This document shows, one piece after another, positions 46,513 to 58,915 of a DNA stretch of 64,000 bases (positions are counted from its first letter, which is position 1; the number at the start of each line of letters is the position of its first letter). The stretch spans positions 6,433,280 to 6,497,279 of the forward strand of contig CM022677.1 of NCBI GenBank assembly GCA_012295275.1, read 5' to 3'. The translations under genes and the position numbers were made by a program. This stretch comes from Chrysomallon squamiferum. Lineage: Eukaryota > Mollusca > Gastropoda > Neomphalida > Peltospiridae. The notes beneath the pieces are model-generated. The model did no database searches, was not told the origin of the DNA, and was given only the letters and a program-made list of their open reading frames with translations.

Positions 46513-46882
46513 CTGTTTGTGCATTCTTAGTTTATTTCATATATTTAAAATGTTTCTTTACTAAAAACTTAATATTTATTCGTTCATACTATTCAGAATA
46601 AAAATAAGAATTTAAATTTATTACGACATTCCATTTTGATACGTGAAAATTTGTATATATTATTTATTATGATTAGAGAAAGAGTGATTTGGGTTTCACT
46701 ACGACTAAGATTGTACGTTTTCATGAAAATTTCATTTCACTGTAAAAATGTAGCATAAACATTTCAATTACATATAAATACTGTTTTTCTGCCATTTCAT
46801 ACTGACACATTTAAATTTCACAGATATAATGATTTCTAGAGCGCGGAATGTAACATCAATTCAGGTGTTTAAAAGTGAAATT

Positions 46883-46883
<1 letters not shown>

Positions 46884-46932
<49 letters not shown>
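46884..46932. repeat. (GT)n microsatellite
   Basis: About 47 bp of perfect GT repeat. Confidence 0.97.
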
Positions 46933-46933
<1 letters not shown>

Positions 46934-47109
46934 TCTTTCATTTTTGTTTGTTTTTATTTTTGTTGTTGATATTATTGCTAACACTGTTATTTTTTTTACT
47001 GTGGTACATAATTATTACTATTTTTATTATTGTTATTATTGCTAATATTGGTGTTATAGCTGTTGCTTTTGCTGTTGGTTAATATTGCTTTAGGCAGAAT
47101 TGACAAGTT

Positions 47110-47400
47110 TGTGTGGAGAGAAGAAAGCGAGTTACAGAGAAAGTTAGAGACAAAAAGAGAGAGACAGAGAAAAACACATGGAGAGAGAAAAAGACAGAGA
47201 CAGACAGATAGACAGAGAGAGAAAGAGAGACAGAGACACAGATAGAGTGTTAGATAGACAGAGAGAAAGAGTGAGTCAGAGAGACAAAGAGAGAAAGACA
47301 GTGAGAGAGACAGAGATAAAGAGAGAGACAATGAGAGACTGAGAGAGACAGAGGGAGAAAGAGACAGAGAGAAAAAGGGACAGGGACAAAGGGAGACATA
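47110..47400. repeat. imperfect GA-rich low-complexity tract
   Basis: Purine-rich GAGACAGAGA-type sequence of about 290 bp with irregular interruptions; Ser-Leu open frames on the minus strand are artefacts. Confidence 0.92.
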
Positions 47401-47419
47401 ATAATAATAATTAAAAAAA

Positions 47420-47455
<36 letters not shown>

Positions 47456-47570
47456 ATAATAATAATAATAATAATTAAAAAAAAAATAATAATAATAATA
47501 ATAATAATAATAATTATTATTATTATTATTATTTTTTTTTTTTTAATTATTATTATTATTATTATTACGC
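47398..47570. repeat. (AAT)n/(ATT)n inverted microsatellite
   Basis: Three AAT blocks separated by A-runs, then ATT blocks separated by a T-run (AATAATAATTATTATTATT junction at about 47513). The two halves are complementary and could form a long hairpin. Confidence 0.9.
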
Positions 47571-47639
47571 AATGCGATCTAGCTTTCTATGACAACATGT
47601 TAGTTGACTGCCATGATAAACGGAAGTGTAGCCAACATG

Positions 47640-47865
47640 CAAATGTGATCTGTTATTATTATTATTATTATTATTTGTATTATTACTAGTATTACTAGTT
47701 CTACTAGTACTATTACTACTACTGATACTACTACTACTACTACTACTACTACTAAAAGTCAACTATAAATACTACTTCTAATATCTTTATTAGTTATTAG
47801 TACTTCTCCAACGACCATTACTGCTACTATTAGCTACTACAATTAATACTACTACTAAGAAGAAT
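47640..47865. repeat. (ATT)n and (CTA)n degenerate microsatellites
   Basis: ATT repeat at about 47655-47675, then CTAGTATTACTACTAC-type sequence with (CTA)n at about 47720-47752. Confidence 0.9.
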
Positions 47866-48120
47866 TTTAATTAATCATGTGTAAACAGTATGTTAGTAAT
47901 ACACATCATAAGGAACAGTACATATAAATAATCAACATCTAAAAAAATAACACTGCAATAAAATAAAATAACAAAAGAACGATCTTCAGTATATGCTAAA
48001 GGGAAAACGCTAAAGTAATAAATAAAATAAAATAATCAAATTGAAAATTTCCTTCAGTTAAGTCAGGTTATCTAGATTGTCTAGGAAATATACACGACAG
48101 TCAGCCTAAGTGCCAATACT
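47866..48120. other. non-coding stretch
   Basis: AT-rich, nothing recognised. Confidence 0.4.
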
Positions 48121-48555
48121 AAATGCCAGGATCGCTTAATAAACGATGTTATTACTATTCCTGGTGTATTATAATTATTATTGTTGTTGTTGTTATTAAT
48201 CCTATTTTCCTTGTTCCTAATATTGTTGTTGGTTATTATTTGTATTACTACTATTACTACTACTACTGTATGACGCATTGTATAACATGTTCTGTTCACA
48301 GATATGAAGGATGAGCTTTGACCCCCTCTCTCATCACGTACAAACAACAAAACTTAGTAACTGATATCTCAAAAACATGATACTAAACTGGATAAAACAC
48401 TGGGGATCTGTAAACTCGTCTTTTAAAGCCCAAAGATACACATCATATTTCATCTTTTCTTCTCTCTGCACGCTCGAGTTAGTTGTAGCAAGGGACTGAT
48501 TCACAATAATCACAGAGGAGGGGAACAGGGCCGTAACTGAGACTTCAGAATTTTT
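48120..48555 (+). repeat. interspersed repeat R4, copy A
   Basis: About 260 bp (48285-48545) match 52345-52612 in the same orientation, e.g. CAACAAAACTTAGTAACTGA, GATACTAAACTGGATA, CACGCTCGAGTTAGTTG and GCAAGGGACTGATTCACAAT. Both copies are preceded by TTGTT/ATT-type microsatellite and followed by a TTTATTTATT tract, so the repeat extends beyond the unique core. No protein. Confidence 0.88.
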
Positions 48556-48717
48556 GGGAGGGGGAACGAAACCATATATTATTGGTTCATTTTGTTTTAT
48601 TTATTTATTTATTTATTTATTATTTTTATTTTTATTTTTTCATATTCAATTTGATTTCAGTTTTCTAACACTTCCTAACCAAAAATAGATTACAGAACAA
48701 ATCACTCTCGCAGAATA

Positions 48718-48719
48718 TG

Positions 48720-48750
<31 letters not shown>

Positions 48751-48775
48751 AACTAGCTATATATATATTCTGTTA
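48718..48775. repeat. (TA)n(TG)n microsatellite
   Basis: Short TA then TG repeat, with another TA block at about 48759. Confidence 0.9.
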
Positions 48776-48859
48776 ATATTACTAGTTACCCAGAGCTTTC
48801 AGTGGACAGCGACTTGTCGACACTTCTCCCCTAATAAATAATAATTTTAAACAATCTCG

Positions 48860-49185
48860 GTTCTTTTATAGAAAATACTCGATGATGAACGCTTAAAAGT
48901 AGTTTTTAAATTTTAGAATTAAGATATTTAGCTATGGCGAGTTTCGTGTAACAAAGTTTTTAAATGCGTCACCCTGGGCTTGCTTCTCTCCCTCTTTTCA
49001 TTGACGTCTGCGGGAATCCAATATATGACGCAAGCAAGGAAAACTCGGCGTTATCTTTTTATGAACAGGCAGGTCACTTTGACCTTGCTTTGATAAGGTT
49101 TGACAAAGGCATATAGTAAACTACGTTTCTCACTTTTTCAGTGTAATGTGTGTCATTAACAGCGTGTTTGTTATATAAAACTTAT
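48860..49185 (+). repeat. interspersed repeat R5, copy A
   Basis: Shares ordered blocks with 56405-56725: AAAATAC(T/G)CGATGATGAAC, TTAAATTTTAGA, TTAGCTATGGCGAGTTT(C/T)GTG, CTTTTTATGAA, TTGCTTTGAT and TGTGTCATTAA. More diverged than R3 or R4. GC content is higher than the flanks. No protein recognised. Confidence 0.72.
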
Positions 49186-49778
49186 AGTAACATAATTGAT
49201 TTATCTAGTGGATTAGTGTAGTATTTTACTATCCCTGTCACAGCGTTTTAAACAGGTCGTGCTGTTTGTGCAAAACACATTTTATTAGCAGCTGAATTAG
49301 CATACAGCAAAATACCTGTCAGATGATTTAGTCTTCACAGGACGACTAAATTGCGAGGTACTTGTTTCAAAAATTATTATCATTTCTTAAATTTAATTTT
49401 TAAATTATGCTAAATGAGGCGGTTAAACCAAGTCTTTACTGTGTATCCATTAATATAACATTCGATATCCAGCACTTAAACAAGATTTATATCTCATGGC
49501 GCAGTATTTTATGAGTCAGTGATCTTTCTGATTTGGGTCGTTCTGCCAGCAGAGAGAAATATTTCTTATCAGTGTCAGGTCCGTACGTGAGTTAATCCAA
49601 TATGCGGTGCGCTGCTGTTGTGTAAATACGTACATACCTGTAATTATTAATTGTTCTAAAGTAAAGACTTCCAGAATAAATGACTGATAATAATCACAAA
49701 CATTGTGTTTGATCCGAACTGAATAAACATGATCTGCTAAAGTATGTTTCTATTTTATCTTGCGAAACGAAATCATTA

Positions 49779-49832
<54 letters not shown>

Positions 49833-50995
49833 AATAAAGAATTAAATTAATTAATTAATTAAAACATTGTATAGTAGCAACAACTACTAGTACTAACACT
49901 AATACTTTTACTATAACTAAATGTATACAACTGCTGATAACAATACATCTGTTAATTACTTTTGTTATTTATTTATTTATTTATTAACTAATATATTTAT
50001 TTATAATTAACGCTTGTGATAAATTTTAGAAAATATTTTCTTTTTACTTCGCTTTTGATTTGTATTGAATTAATTATTGTATACACTTATGACTGCGTGT
50101 GTTGAAACCGTGACTAAACAGAGTCGGGTATGTTCCTCCTCGGAAAACAAATAGAATGTAAACTTCTGTTAAACTGAACATGTACAATAGTCGTTTATTA
50201 TTTTTATTTTATTTTAACCATAGCCAGTATCATCCCGTTCGTCGTTCTTTTACAGATTACGATTTTTCCAGTGTGTGTCACTGCGTGTGTGAGTGTGTGT
50301 ATGTCTATGTTTGTGTTTGTGTGTATATGTGTGCGTCGTGCGTGTATGTGTATGTGTGACTTCTTCCTTATCGCTCGAATATGTTATTCATCGTGATAAT
50401 GAGGTATTTAATAAGACCCCAAACTTTATAAAGAAAAAATATAAATGAATAATATATAACAAATAAATATATATATATACAAACACATACGCACGTATGT
50501 AAAAACAAAAATGTTTATTTCTTTCTTTTCTTAGATGAAATGGGTCTCTTTATATTTATATATATATATATATATATATTATTATTTGTCGATTAGGATT
50601 TGTATGGACTGAGCAAGGTAAGTATCTGTACATAAATTTGATTTGGAAATGTTAATATCTGAACTGACTTTCCATTATTAGATCTGGAAATAAATTTGAT
50701 TAAATTTATAGTATAATATGTTAGATCCGGAAATTAGTTTAATACCAACATAAAGTTGTTGTTTTTTTGGGGGGTTTCACTTACATCTGCATAAACGTCG
50801 GAGATTTTCTTTTGTCATTTCGACTTTTCCTCTTCTGCCGCACTCTAGTGTATAACATCATGTTACATTGATTTAAAATAAAATAAATATATAAATACAT
50901 GAGTACATTAGTACTAAGTAAGTAAATAAGTAAATAAATAAATAAATGAAGTACAAATAAAAGCAAGAAATCAATTTAATTACACTGACAGAAAA
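49186..50995. other. non-coding stretch with simple repeats
   Basis: (AAT)n at about 49781-49825, ATTT-type runs, (TG)n at about 50270-50360 and (TA)n at about 50555-50580. No gene recognised. Confidence 0.5.
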
Positions 50996-51026
50996 TAATT
51001 ACTTTAACTTACTGAGATTTGTACAG

Positions 51027-51070
51027 ACACACACACACACAGACACGCACACACACACGCACACGTGTAT

Positions 51071-51138
<68 letters not shown>

Positions 51139-51146
51139 GAGAGAAA
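51027..51146. repeat. (CA)n then (GA)n microsatellites
   Basis: About 40 bp of CA-type repeat followed by about 73 bp of GA repeat with one GGG interruption. Confidence 0.96.
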
Positions 51147-51399
51147 GTTTATATCTGTTATTAAAATAATAATTTTTTTAAATGTTTCAAATTTACAATA
51201 TTACTTGTAGTTTGCGTGTATTTGTGATAATTTTAATAAACGTGACACTCCTTTGTGCACTTGAATGAACATGACATTGTCAAACACTTAAGAATTGCTC
51301 TCTCTCATTCATGCATGGAAACAAATAGTAAGTGCTTAGATTAGTCAGCTAATATATATGTGTGTGGGTAAGATGTGTGTGTACTGATTTTCCTTCGTA

Positions 51400-51815
51400 C
51401 AGTTTATTTTTATATCTTACGAAAGACCTGAAACCGCCAGTTGACTATTCAAGTTTAAACAAGATTTAACGTGACTAAAATCATATATTCACCTTGTATG
51501 TTTCTGTTTCGAAAGGTTTATTTATATATCTTACGAAAGACCTGAAACCGCCAGTTCACTATTCAAGTTTAAACAAGATTTAACGTGACTAAAATCATAT
51601 ATTCACCTTGTATGTTTCTGTTTCGAAAGGTTTATTTATATATCTTACGAAAGACCTGAAACCGCCAGTTCACTATTCAAGTTTAAACAAGATTTAACGT
51701 GACTAAAATCATATATTCACCTTGTATGTTTCTGTTTCGAAAGGTTTATTTATATATCTTACGAAAGACCTGAAACCGCCAGTTCACTATTCAAGTTTAA
51801 ACAAGATTTAAGTTT
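51400..51815. repeat. 114-bp tandem repeat, about 3.6 copies
   Basis: GAAAGACCTGAAACCGCCAG occurs at 51421, 51535, 51649 and 51763, an exact 114-bp period, and copies 2-4 are nearly identical. The unit also carries AACGTGACTAAAATCATATA and GTATGTTTCTGTTTCGAAAG. Confidence 0.97.
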
Positions 51816-52000
51816 GGCGGCTAATTGTATTATCTTTCTCCGTCCTTCTACAAAACTGTTGTTATGTTTATTATGTGTGATAGACTGTAACAGGCATTTA
51901 AAAAATAATGAAGTACACAAACTATGTTAAGGTAGTTGTTACTGCTGTTTACTTTACCACCAGAATTTCAGAGACAGGAACAATAAACAATAGAAGATAA
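51816..52000 (+). repeat. interspersed repeat R6, copy A (continues the 114-bp unit)
   Basis: TTTGGCGGCTAA(T/A)TGTATT, TATCTTTC, CTTCTACAAA and GTGTGATAGACTGTAACA also occur at 53935-54075. Together with the last 114-bp unit they form one longer repeat; only this copy has the tandem expansion. Confidence 0.82.
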
Positions 52001-52073
52001 TGTTAATGATCATCAACATGTGACTTTTATCTAGTGTGCAGTGCATATCATGCTTAGTTAATAAGCGGCACTG

Positions 52074-52274
52074 TTTTTTTTTTTTTTTTTTTTTTTTTTA
52101 TTTTATTTAATTTCTTTTTTTTTGTGTTTGTTTGTTTGTTTGTTTGTTTTTTTATCTTACAGTGTATTTCTCTAAGGCGTTATTATCATTATTGTTGTTT
52201 TTGTGTCGTTGATGTTACTGTTCATACTGTTATTGTTATTATTTCTTTATTGTTGTTGGTTATTACTATTATTA

Positions 52275-52322
<48 letters not shown>

Positions 52323-52330
52323 GTTTCTGG
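52074..52330. repeat. poly-T, TTTG and (TTA)n low complexity
   Basis: Poly-T at about 52074-52100, TTTG repeat at about 52122-52150 and (TTA)n at about 52270-52322. Confidence 0.92.
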
Positions 52331-52344
52331 AATGACTCACTCTG

Positions 52345-52612
52345 TAAAATGTTCTATTCTCAGATATGAAGGACGTTCTTTGACCCTCTCTCTCATTACT
52401 ACGTACAAACAACAAAACTTAGTAACTGATATCTCAAAAACGATACTAAACTGGATACCCCACTCGGGATCTGTGCACACGTGTTTGAAATCGCGGTGTA
52501 ACAAATCATATTTCGTCTTTTCTTCTCTATGCACGCTCGAGTTAGTTGGAGCAAGGGACTGATTCACAATAAACACAGAGGGGGGAATAGGGCCGGTACT
52601 GAGGCTTCAATG
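52345..52612 (+). repeat. interspersed repeat R4, copy B
   Basis: Partner of 48285-48545. The flanking (TTA)n upstream and TTTATTTATT downstream are also shared. Open frames on both strands here are not conserved in the other copy. Confidence 0.88.
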
Positions 52613-53105
52613 AGGAACAAAACCATATTTTTGTTTCATTTTTATTTATTTATTATTTTTATTATTATTTTTTTTGTTATGTTTATTCTGATTTCATTTT
52701 TCTAAAACTTCGTAACCTATAAGCCGAGAGTTTGCTAAAAATAAATATTGTGATGTTATCTTTCTAAAAATATTACAATACATATCACTTTCACACATAC
52801 ACACACACGCCTTTTAACGTAACAAGAACAGTAACACAACTTCTATATGTATATATCCTGTCTCATTCAAACGTGCAAACAACGAAAACATATTTAAAGG
52901 AAGACACAGAAATGAATAAATAAATACAAGCATAAATAAACACGTTAATAATAAAACACATGTCGTGAGACACTGGCTGGAACAGAATACAATCAGGTCA
53001 AATAAGAAGACAAACATTGAACAAATTTTATTAACAGTTTTGTGGAGTAGAATTCGTTGTTATGGATAGGTAGTTATGTTGTTAGTAAATCTTCTATCCA
53101 AACTT
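52613..53105. other. AT-rich non-coding stretch
   Basis: No gene or bounded element recognised. Confidence 0.4.
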
Positions 53106-53107
53106 TT

Positions 53108-53174
53108 TTATTATTATTAGTAGTAGTAGTAATAGTAGTAGTAGTAGTAGTATAGTAGTAGTAGTAGTACTAAT

Positions 53175-53209
<35 letters not shown>

Positions 53210-53212
53210 AAC
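53108..53212. repeat. (TAG)n and (TTA)n microsatellites
   Basis: TAG repeat with interruptions at about 53118-53168, then TTA at about 53176-53208. Confidence 0.95.
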
Positions 53213-53825
53213 TATTTGATATTGGAAACACTGACATTGGAAACTACTTTGTACTGCATCGTTTATCATCACTACATGAACGAGCTAACTGAAAGGCTAT
53301 GAAAACCAGCGAAGCGATAACTTGTATTATTCATACTGGTCTGTAGGACATTTTTGTACTCATCAATAAAACATTCATTCACAATATCAACAAGATGACA
53401 AAAGTGTGACGGTTTTATTCAGAGACACTGTTCTCATATATATATATATGTAATGTGAATTAAGAATGATATGAAAGTTAACACCTTTCTAAAATATACG
53501 TAAGGTAAACAGCAAGATGTGTTAAATTAAAATACTTAGAAAACAATTGTGTTACGTATATTTGTCAGCTAGTAACACTGCTGTTAATATTCAATCTCCT
53601 ATTCAATTCCCTATTTCCAAACAGTTGAGAATTGCTGTCTGATTCAAACAGAAATATACTTGCTTGGTTTAGCTAAATAATAAAACATATAATATTACAA
53701 TTTCATGAATTTTATCGTTTCTTTCTTTCTTTCTTTCTGTCTTTATTTATTTGTTTATTTATCTTAAATAGAATGAAATAAAATTTATAATAAAGGAATA
53801 TATATTATTTTATTACAATTGTGTA
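53213..53825. other. AT-rich non-coding stretch
   Basis: TTTC-type run at about 53720-53745. Nothing further supported. Confidence 0.4.
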
Positions 53826-53829
53826 TACC

Positions 53830-54085
53830 TGGCTAAAATCATATATTCGCCTTGTATCACGTTTTTTAAAATTATTATAGTTTATTTATATATCTTACGA
53901 AAAAACACTGATACTATTCAAGTTTAAACACGATAAAATTTTGGCGGCTAAATGTATTATCTTTCACCGACCTTCTACAAACCAGTTGCTGTGTCATTAT
54001 TACCATATGTGTGATAGACTGTAACACGCATTTTAAAAATTAATGAACTGCACTAACTGTGTTCAGGTGTTGTTACTTTTACTGC
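53830..54085 (+). repeat. interspersed repeat R6, copy B
   Basis: Carries TGGCTAAAATCATATATTCG, TTTATTTATATATCTTACGA, CTATTCAAGTTTAAACA, TTTGGCGGCTAAATGTATTA and GTGTGATAGACTGTAACACG in the order of 51480-51900, but with a single unit and no tandem expansion. Confidence 0.82.
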
Positions 54086-54139
54086 TGTTTACTGAACCAG
54101 AAGCATTTAAAACGTTCACGAGTATTGTTTTCTCAGACG

Positions 54140-54345
54140 AAATATTAATATTAAAATTATATTCACGGTTATTAAAATTTAATTCTTAATATGCCGTGTA
54201 CAATTATCAATTGGAAAACTAGGATGTCTTCGGTAACATTAGCTTATACAACACAGTACATTGAACATATTTTTTACCCCCAAATTAATGTCCTTCTCAC
54301 TGAAAAATGATAGTCTTTCATATTTTATTATTAAAAGTAACGGGA
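54140..54345 (+). repeat. interspersed repeat R2, copy B
   Basis: Partner of 4650-4880 (see there). It follows directly after R6 copy B. Confidence 0.65.
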
Positions 54346-54830
54346 CTATCCCGAAACTTACTGTTGTACTTACTGTTGTATTGATATTATTAACAATATA
54401 TGATATTTTATTTTTATGACCATGCGATTTACATTTCTCTCAACATGAAATTACATGACTTTAAAATATTTTGTTACATCACCAAACTGAACAACAGAAA
54501 CTGGTTTGCTTGAAAGGACTCCAATTTTTATTATTCACCAATACACATTCAAATTCTATACCTGCAAAAAACAACGAACAAAAAACCCCACAGGTGTTCT
54601 TTTATATTGCCAAGAGAAATTTCGAAGCATGATATGCACCCTTTTCGTGTCGATTATTTTGCTGTGCTTATTTTCATAACTGTTTATAAAACTTTTCACG
54701 GATTTTCTTTTGCTGTCCTGTGGCGCATAGCTACAATTGCAAACAAACAAATATCGATCCATGGACATTTATGAGATCAATATTTTTATAAATAACCTCT
54801 TTTGAAAATAAGGAATGCATATATGTGTTT
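54346..54830. other. non-coding stretch
   Basis: AT-rich; a 70-codon minus-strand open frame (54768-54556) has no recognisable domain. Confidence 0.35.
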
Positions 54831-54854
54831 TTGATATGTGGAGAATTCACACAA

Positions 54855-55090
54855 ACATATGACACATGATCAAATACAACACAGACACAGAAACAAATAA
54901 CACATTCACCACATACAAACACACATGACACATGATCAAATACAATACATACACAAAAATAGATGACACATGATCAAATACAATACATACACAAAAATAG
55001 ATGACACATGATCATATACAACACACACACACACACAGAAACACATGACACATGATAAATACAACACAAAGAAACAAATGACACATGATT
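54855..55090. repeat. 38-bp minisatellite with GACACATGATCAAATACA core
   Basis: GACACATGATCAAATACA recurs at about 54860, 54926, 54964 and, with changes, 55002 and 55045. The middle copies are 38 bp apart and near-identical (including ATACACAAAAATAGAT). Cys/Val-rich open frames on the minus strand are artefacts. Confidence 0.9.
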
Positions 55091-55199
55091 TGGATGTTGC
55101 TTGTGTAATTCCTACAGCATGTTTGTATGTTTGTGTGTACATATATGTATGTATGTCTGTAGGTAGGTAGGTATATGTGTGTATGTGCTTATGTGTGTC

Positions 55200-55990
55200 T
55201 GTTGCCGTCGTACTGGCGTTGTTCCTAACATTATTCGTTTACTTATTATTTTTCACGTTTTACTAACTATTTTACTTACTTTCTTAGGGTGCACATCCTT
55301 TTCAAAAATATATTACTCTTATTAGAATTAACGTCGATTACTTATTTCTGTTAGTTTTCACGTTTTATAAACTGTTATTCTTACTTTCTTAGTGTGTACA
55401 TCCTATTTGAAAATATATTACTATATATAAATATATATCCGTATTAGAATTAACGTCGTATACTTATTTCTGCTGACGTCGCTGCTGTATGACCATTCTC
55501 CTTGATGTTGTTGGTGTACTTCTACTTATTGTGTTGCGCTTTCTATTAATTGTTAGTCTCACTTTCAGTGTCCAATCACATATTAAAGTTTTTATTATTA
55601 TTACTATTAATGTCGCTGTCTAGTAACGGTATTGCTCCTAATGTTGTTCGTGTTCTTCTTCTTATTCTTTAGCGTTTTCTATTAATCATTATTCCTACTT
55701 TCTTAGTGTGCACTTCATATTTTGATAAAAATTCTCATTTCTGTTAGTGTCGCTGTCGTTGCCGTCGTACCTGCGTTGATCTTAACGACTCGGTGCACTC
55801 ATTATTCTTTTCTTTGTTTTTCCTCCTTTTTGTTAACTATTATTCTTACTTTCAGTGTGCCCATCCTCTGTTAAAATATATCAGTATTATTAATATTAAT
55901 GTCGACGACGTGGCCGTTGTAATGGCGCTGTTCCTAACGTGTACTTCTGCTTATTGTGTTGCTGTTTATATTAATAGTTAGTGTCACTTT
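55200..55990 (+). repeat. degenerate ~149-bp satellite, array 3
   Basis: About five units, each with a GTCGCTG(C/T)(C/T)GT-type CpG core, GTTGTTCCTAACGT, CTTATT, TTTCTTAGTGTGCACATCC and AAAATATATTA blocks, at spacings of about 130-150 bp (cores near 55201, 55470, 55612, 55750 and 55903). Same family as the arrays at 2280 and 40680. Confidence 0.78.
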
Positions 55991-55997
55991 CACTGTG

Positions 55998-55998
55998 C

Positions 55999-56075
<77 letters not shown>

Positions 56076-56085
56076 CATCATCATT
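55998..56085. repeat. (AAT)n(ATT)n perfect inverted microsatellite
   Basis: About 38 bp of AAT meets about 40 bp of ATT at AATAATTATTATT (about 56037-56043), forming an essentially perfect palindrome. Confidence 0.95.
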
Positions 56086-56300
56086 TTTATCAGTATTATT
56101 ATTATTTTATTTATTTTATTTTAAGACATTTCACATATTTGACATGACGCTCTCTTAAAAAATTCACAGAACTCTTTATCACATTAGTGTTGTAAAACAT
56201 AAACACTTCGGAAATACGGAACAGAACGACGTCGGACAGACTTAAGATTGTATAGTCTATATGGGAAACAGAGAAACTTTAGAAAAAACAAAAGTAGAAA

Positions 56301-56344
<44 letters not shown>

Positions 56345-56404
56345 TAATCATAATAAATAAATAAACTGTCAATGTAAGTAAATTTCTCTTTAACCATCCA
56401 TAAT
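56086..56404. other. non-coding stretch with (TA)n
   Basis: (TA)n at about 56305-56341; otherwise nothing recognised. Confidence 0.5.
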
Positions 56405-56725
56405 ACCCTTTTACAGGAAAATACGCGATGATGAACTATAACAGGTAGTTTTAAATTTTAGAGTTAAGATAATTAGCTATGGCGAGTTTTGTGTAACAAA
56501 CAAAGTTTTAAAATTTGTGTGTTTGCTCTTTGAATTCGATGTTTTCACTGACATCTACAGTAATCTAATAATTTGTAATCTTTGCACAGTCAGGCGGACC
56601 CTTTTATGAAATGGAGGTTGAAATTTTCAGTTTGCTTTGATTAGCGTTTGACAGCGGTTTGGTCAGATATTTTTCTCACTTGTTTTGGTAGGGTCATTTT
56701 GCAGCGTAATTTGTGTCATTAAAGG
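56405..56725 (+). repeat. interspersed repeat R5, copy B
   Basis: Partner of 48860-49185, diverged, with an insertion in the middle. It ends at TGTGTCATTAAAGGG, next to a (CA)n tract (56727-56812). Confidence 0.7.
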
Positions 56726-56726
56726 G

Positions 56727-56815
56727 CACACATACACAAACACACACACACAACACACACATACACACACTCAAACATACATACACACACAAACAAACAC
56801 ATACACACACACCAC
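56727..56815. repeat. (CA)n-type microsatellite
   Basis: CACATACACAAACACA-type imperfect repeat. Confidence 0.93.
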
Positions 56816-57260
56816 TTAAAACGTATAGCAATATACTTATTCTGCTCTAATTAGGTTTCAGTTGACTGATTCCATTTCTTAAATTAGGTTTCAAAATCCG
56901 TAAATACATTTATTGACAAAGCTGTAGAATCAGCTGCACATTATCACCATATTTCATATAATAATTAATAATGGGAAATCACTTTAATTACACTAACAGA
57001 AAATACTAATTTTACTCAGTCAGATTTGTTACACACATACACACACACACACACACACGTACGTGTAGAACCTTCTTCTACAAAATTACTTCTTTGGAAA
57101 CTGGTTTTTAACGTGACCTCTGTTCATAATACAACACTTGACTACTGTGCTAATTCACGTTTCAGTGAGTCAGTCTGTTATAACTACCCAGGTGTAGCCA
57201 GTAATAGATCTGCTTTAGTAACCTCGGCTAGTTTTCTGTTACATGAACCGTAACAAAGAG
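56816..57260. other. non-coding stretch with a short unrecognised frame
   Basis: An open frame at 57026-57253 begins in CA repeat and continues SSTKLLLWKLVFNVTSVHNT and YPGVASNRSALVTSASFLLH with higher GC than the flanks. No domain is recognised and no splice partner found. Most likely repeat-derived or chance. Confidence 0.25.
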
Positions 57261-57261
57261 C

Positions 57262-57265
<4 letters not shown>

Positions 57266-57328
<63 letters not shown>

Positions 57329-57417
57329 TTGCTATCTACACTTCTTGATACTCATAAACCATTAAATTTGTCTGCTGTATAATTTATTTATTACTTATTT
57401 ATTTATTTATTTATTAC

Positions 57418-57454
<37 letters not shown>

Positions 57455-57455
57455 G
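57266..57455. repeat. (TA)n and (TTA)n microsatellites
   Basis: (TA)n at about 57267-57321 followed by a T-run; (TTA)n at about 57416-57454. Confidence 0.96.
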
Positions 57456-58635
57456 ACACTAACTTTTAATAATGTTTAACTTAATACAGGAAAGCAAGTC
57501 AGATTTTATAGAAATTTTATCTTTGATCATTTTTTGTTTTAGCTTATACAATCTTAGAGGCGTGTTCGTGTCTTGGCGAGATGAACATAGTCTACTGTGG
57601 TATTTGATGTGAACATAATATTTTCACTTACTTCATTTTAATATTACTTCTACTTGTAAATATTTAGAACAATTGTGTTTATTTGGACACCTATTTCTAT
57701 CATTAGTAGTAATAATCAGTTATTATTACTTGTAAATATTTAGAGATGATTATATTTTTATTACGACTATTATTAGAACTAGTATTTTATTGTTAGTTCT
57801 TGCAAGATATAACTCTATTAAGTCTAGGGTTAGTAATAACAAACTCTAATATTTTTGTTATTGTCACTTCTAATTATAAATATTAAGTCCTGCTAGAAAT
57901 TATCAATAAAAACAGATTTTATTCTATAAATCTGCCATCTAAGCAAATAATGTAACGATACTAGTTTAATTATTATTTCACAATATTTTATTATTATATT
58001 TTATTTTAAACACGTGAAAATGAAAGGAAGTATTTTGTAGACTGTAGATAAAGACACCCGTAACGTAATCAATATTTGGAACGCAATGAACATTTATTCC
58101 TCGGCTCTCTTTTCTCCCACAAACACGACCCCTGGCGTCGTTCAGCCTAACTTACTCTGATTGTCTGATACATTTTTCCCGGTCAGTTCTCGAGTTAAGT
58201 TACAGATTATTTCATGCAACAAAATAACCAGATTGTATTTCTTGACTCATCTACACGAAGCCAGAACTGCTTTAAAGGAACTTTCATAATAATCAGAACG
58301 ATACGCCCCGTCTTATCTCTAGTACATTCAATATAACGAAACTTCTTTTTCGTTGATGTGAAAAGTCGTGGCAACTGAACAAATGTATGTGTTTGTGTGT
58401 GCATGCGCGGGTGCGTGCATGTGTATGTTTCTTTATATATTCAGTTAACAACACTTGTAAATGAAAAGAAGTATTTTGAAGACTGGCCATAACCTTGATT
58501 ATTTGGAATGCAGTGAATATTTTCCCTCAACTTTTCTCCGAAAGACATGACTCGTGACTTCCTTTACCATAACTCGATCTTACTGGACCGTTAACTTTTG
58601 TGAGTCGGTCTTCGTCTTAAAACCAGCCGTCTGGT

Positions 58636-58650
<15 letters not shown>
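57456..58650. other. AT-rich non-coding stretch
   Basis: A short direct repeat is visible: CACGTGAAAATGAAAGGAAG/GTATTTTG at about 58011-58036 and TGTAAATGAAAAGAAGTATTTTG at about 58455-58478, each followed by GGAACGCAATGAACAT / GGAATGCAGTGAATAT and TTCTCC, indicating an old ~440-bp duplication. No gene. Confidence 0.5.

Positions 58651-58915
<265 letters not shown>

Noticed and set aside
51400-51815. CRISPR-like array because of the regular 114-bp period
   Set aside because: The whole unit repeats with no unique spacers and the context is an animal genome, so this is an ordinary tandem repeat.
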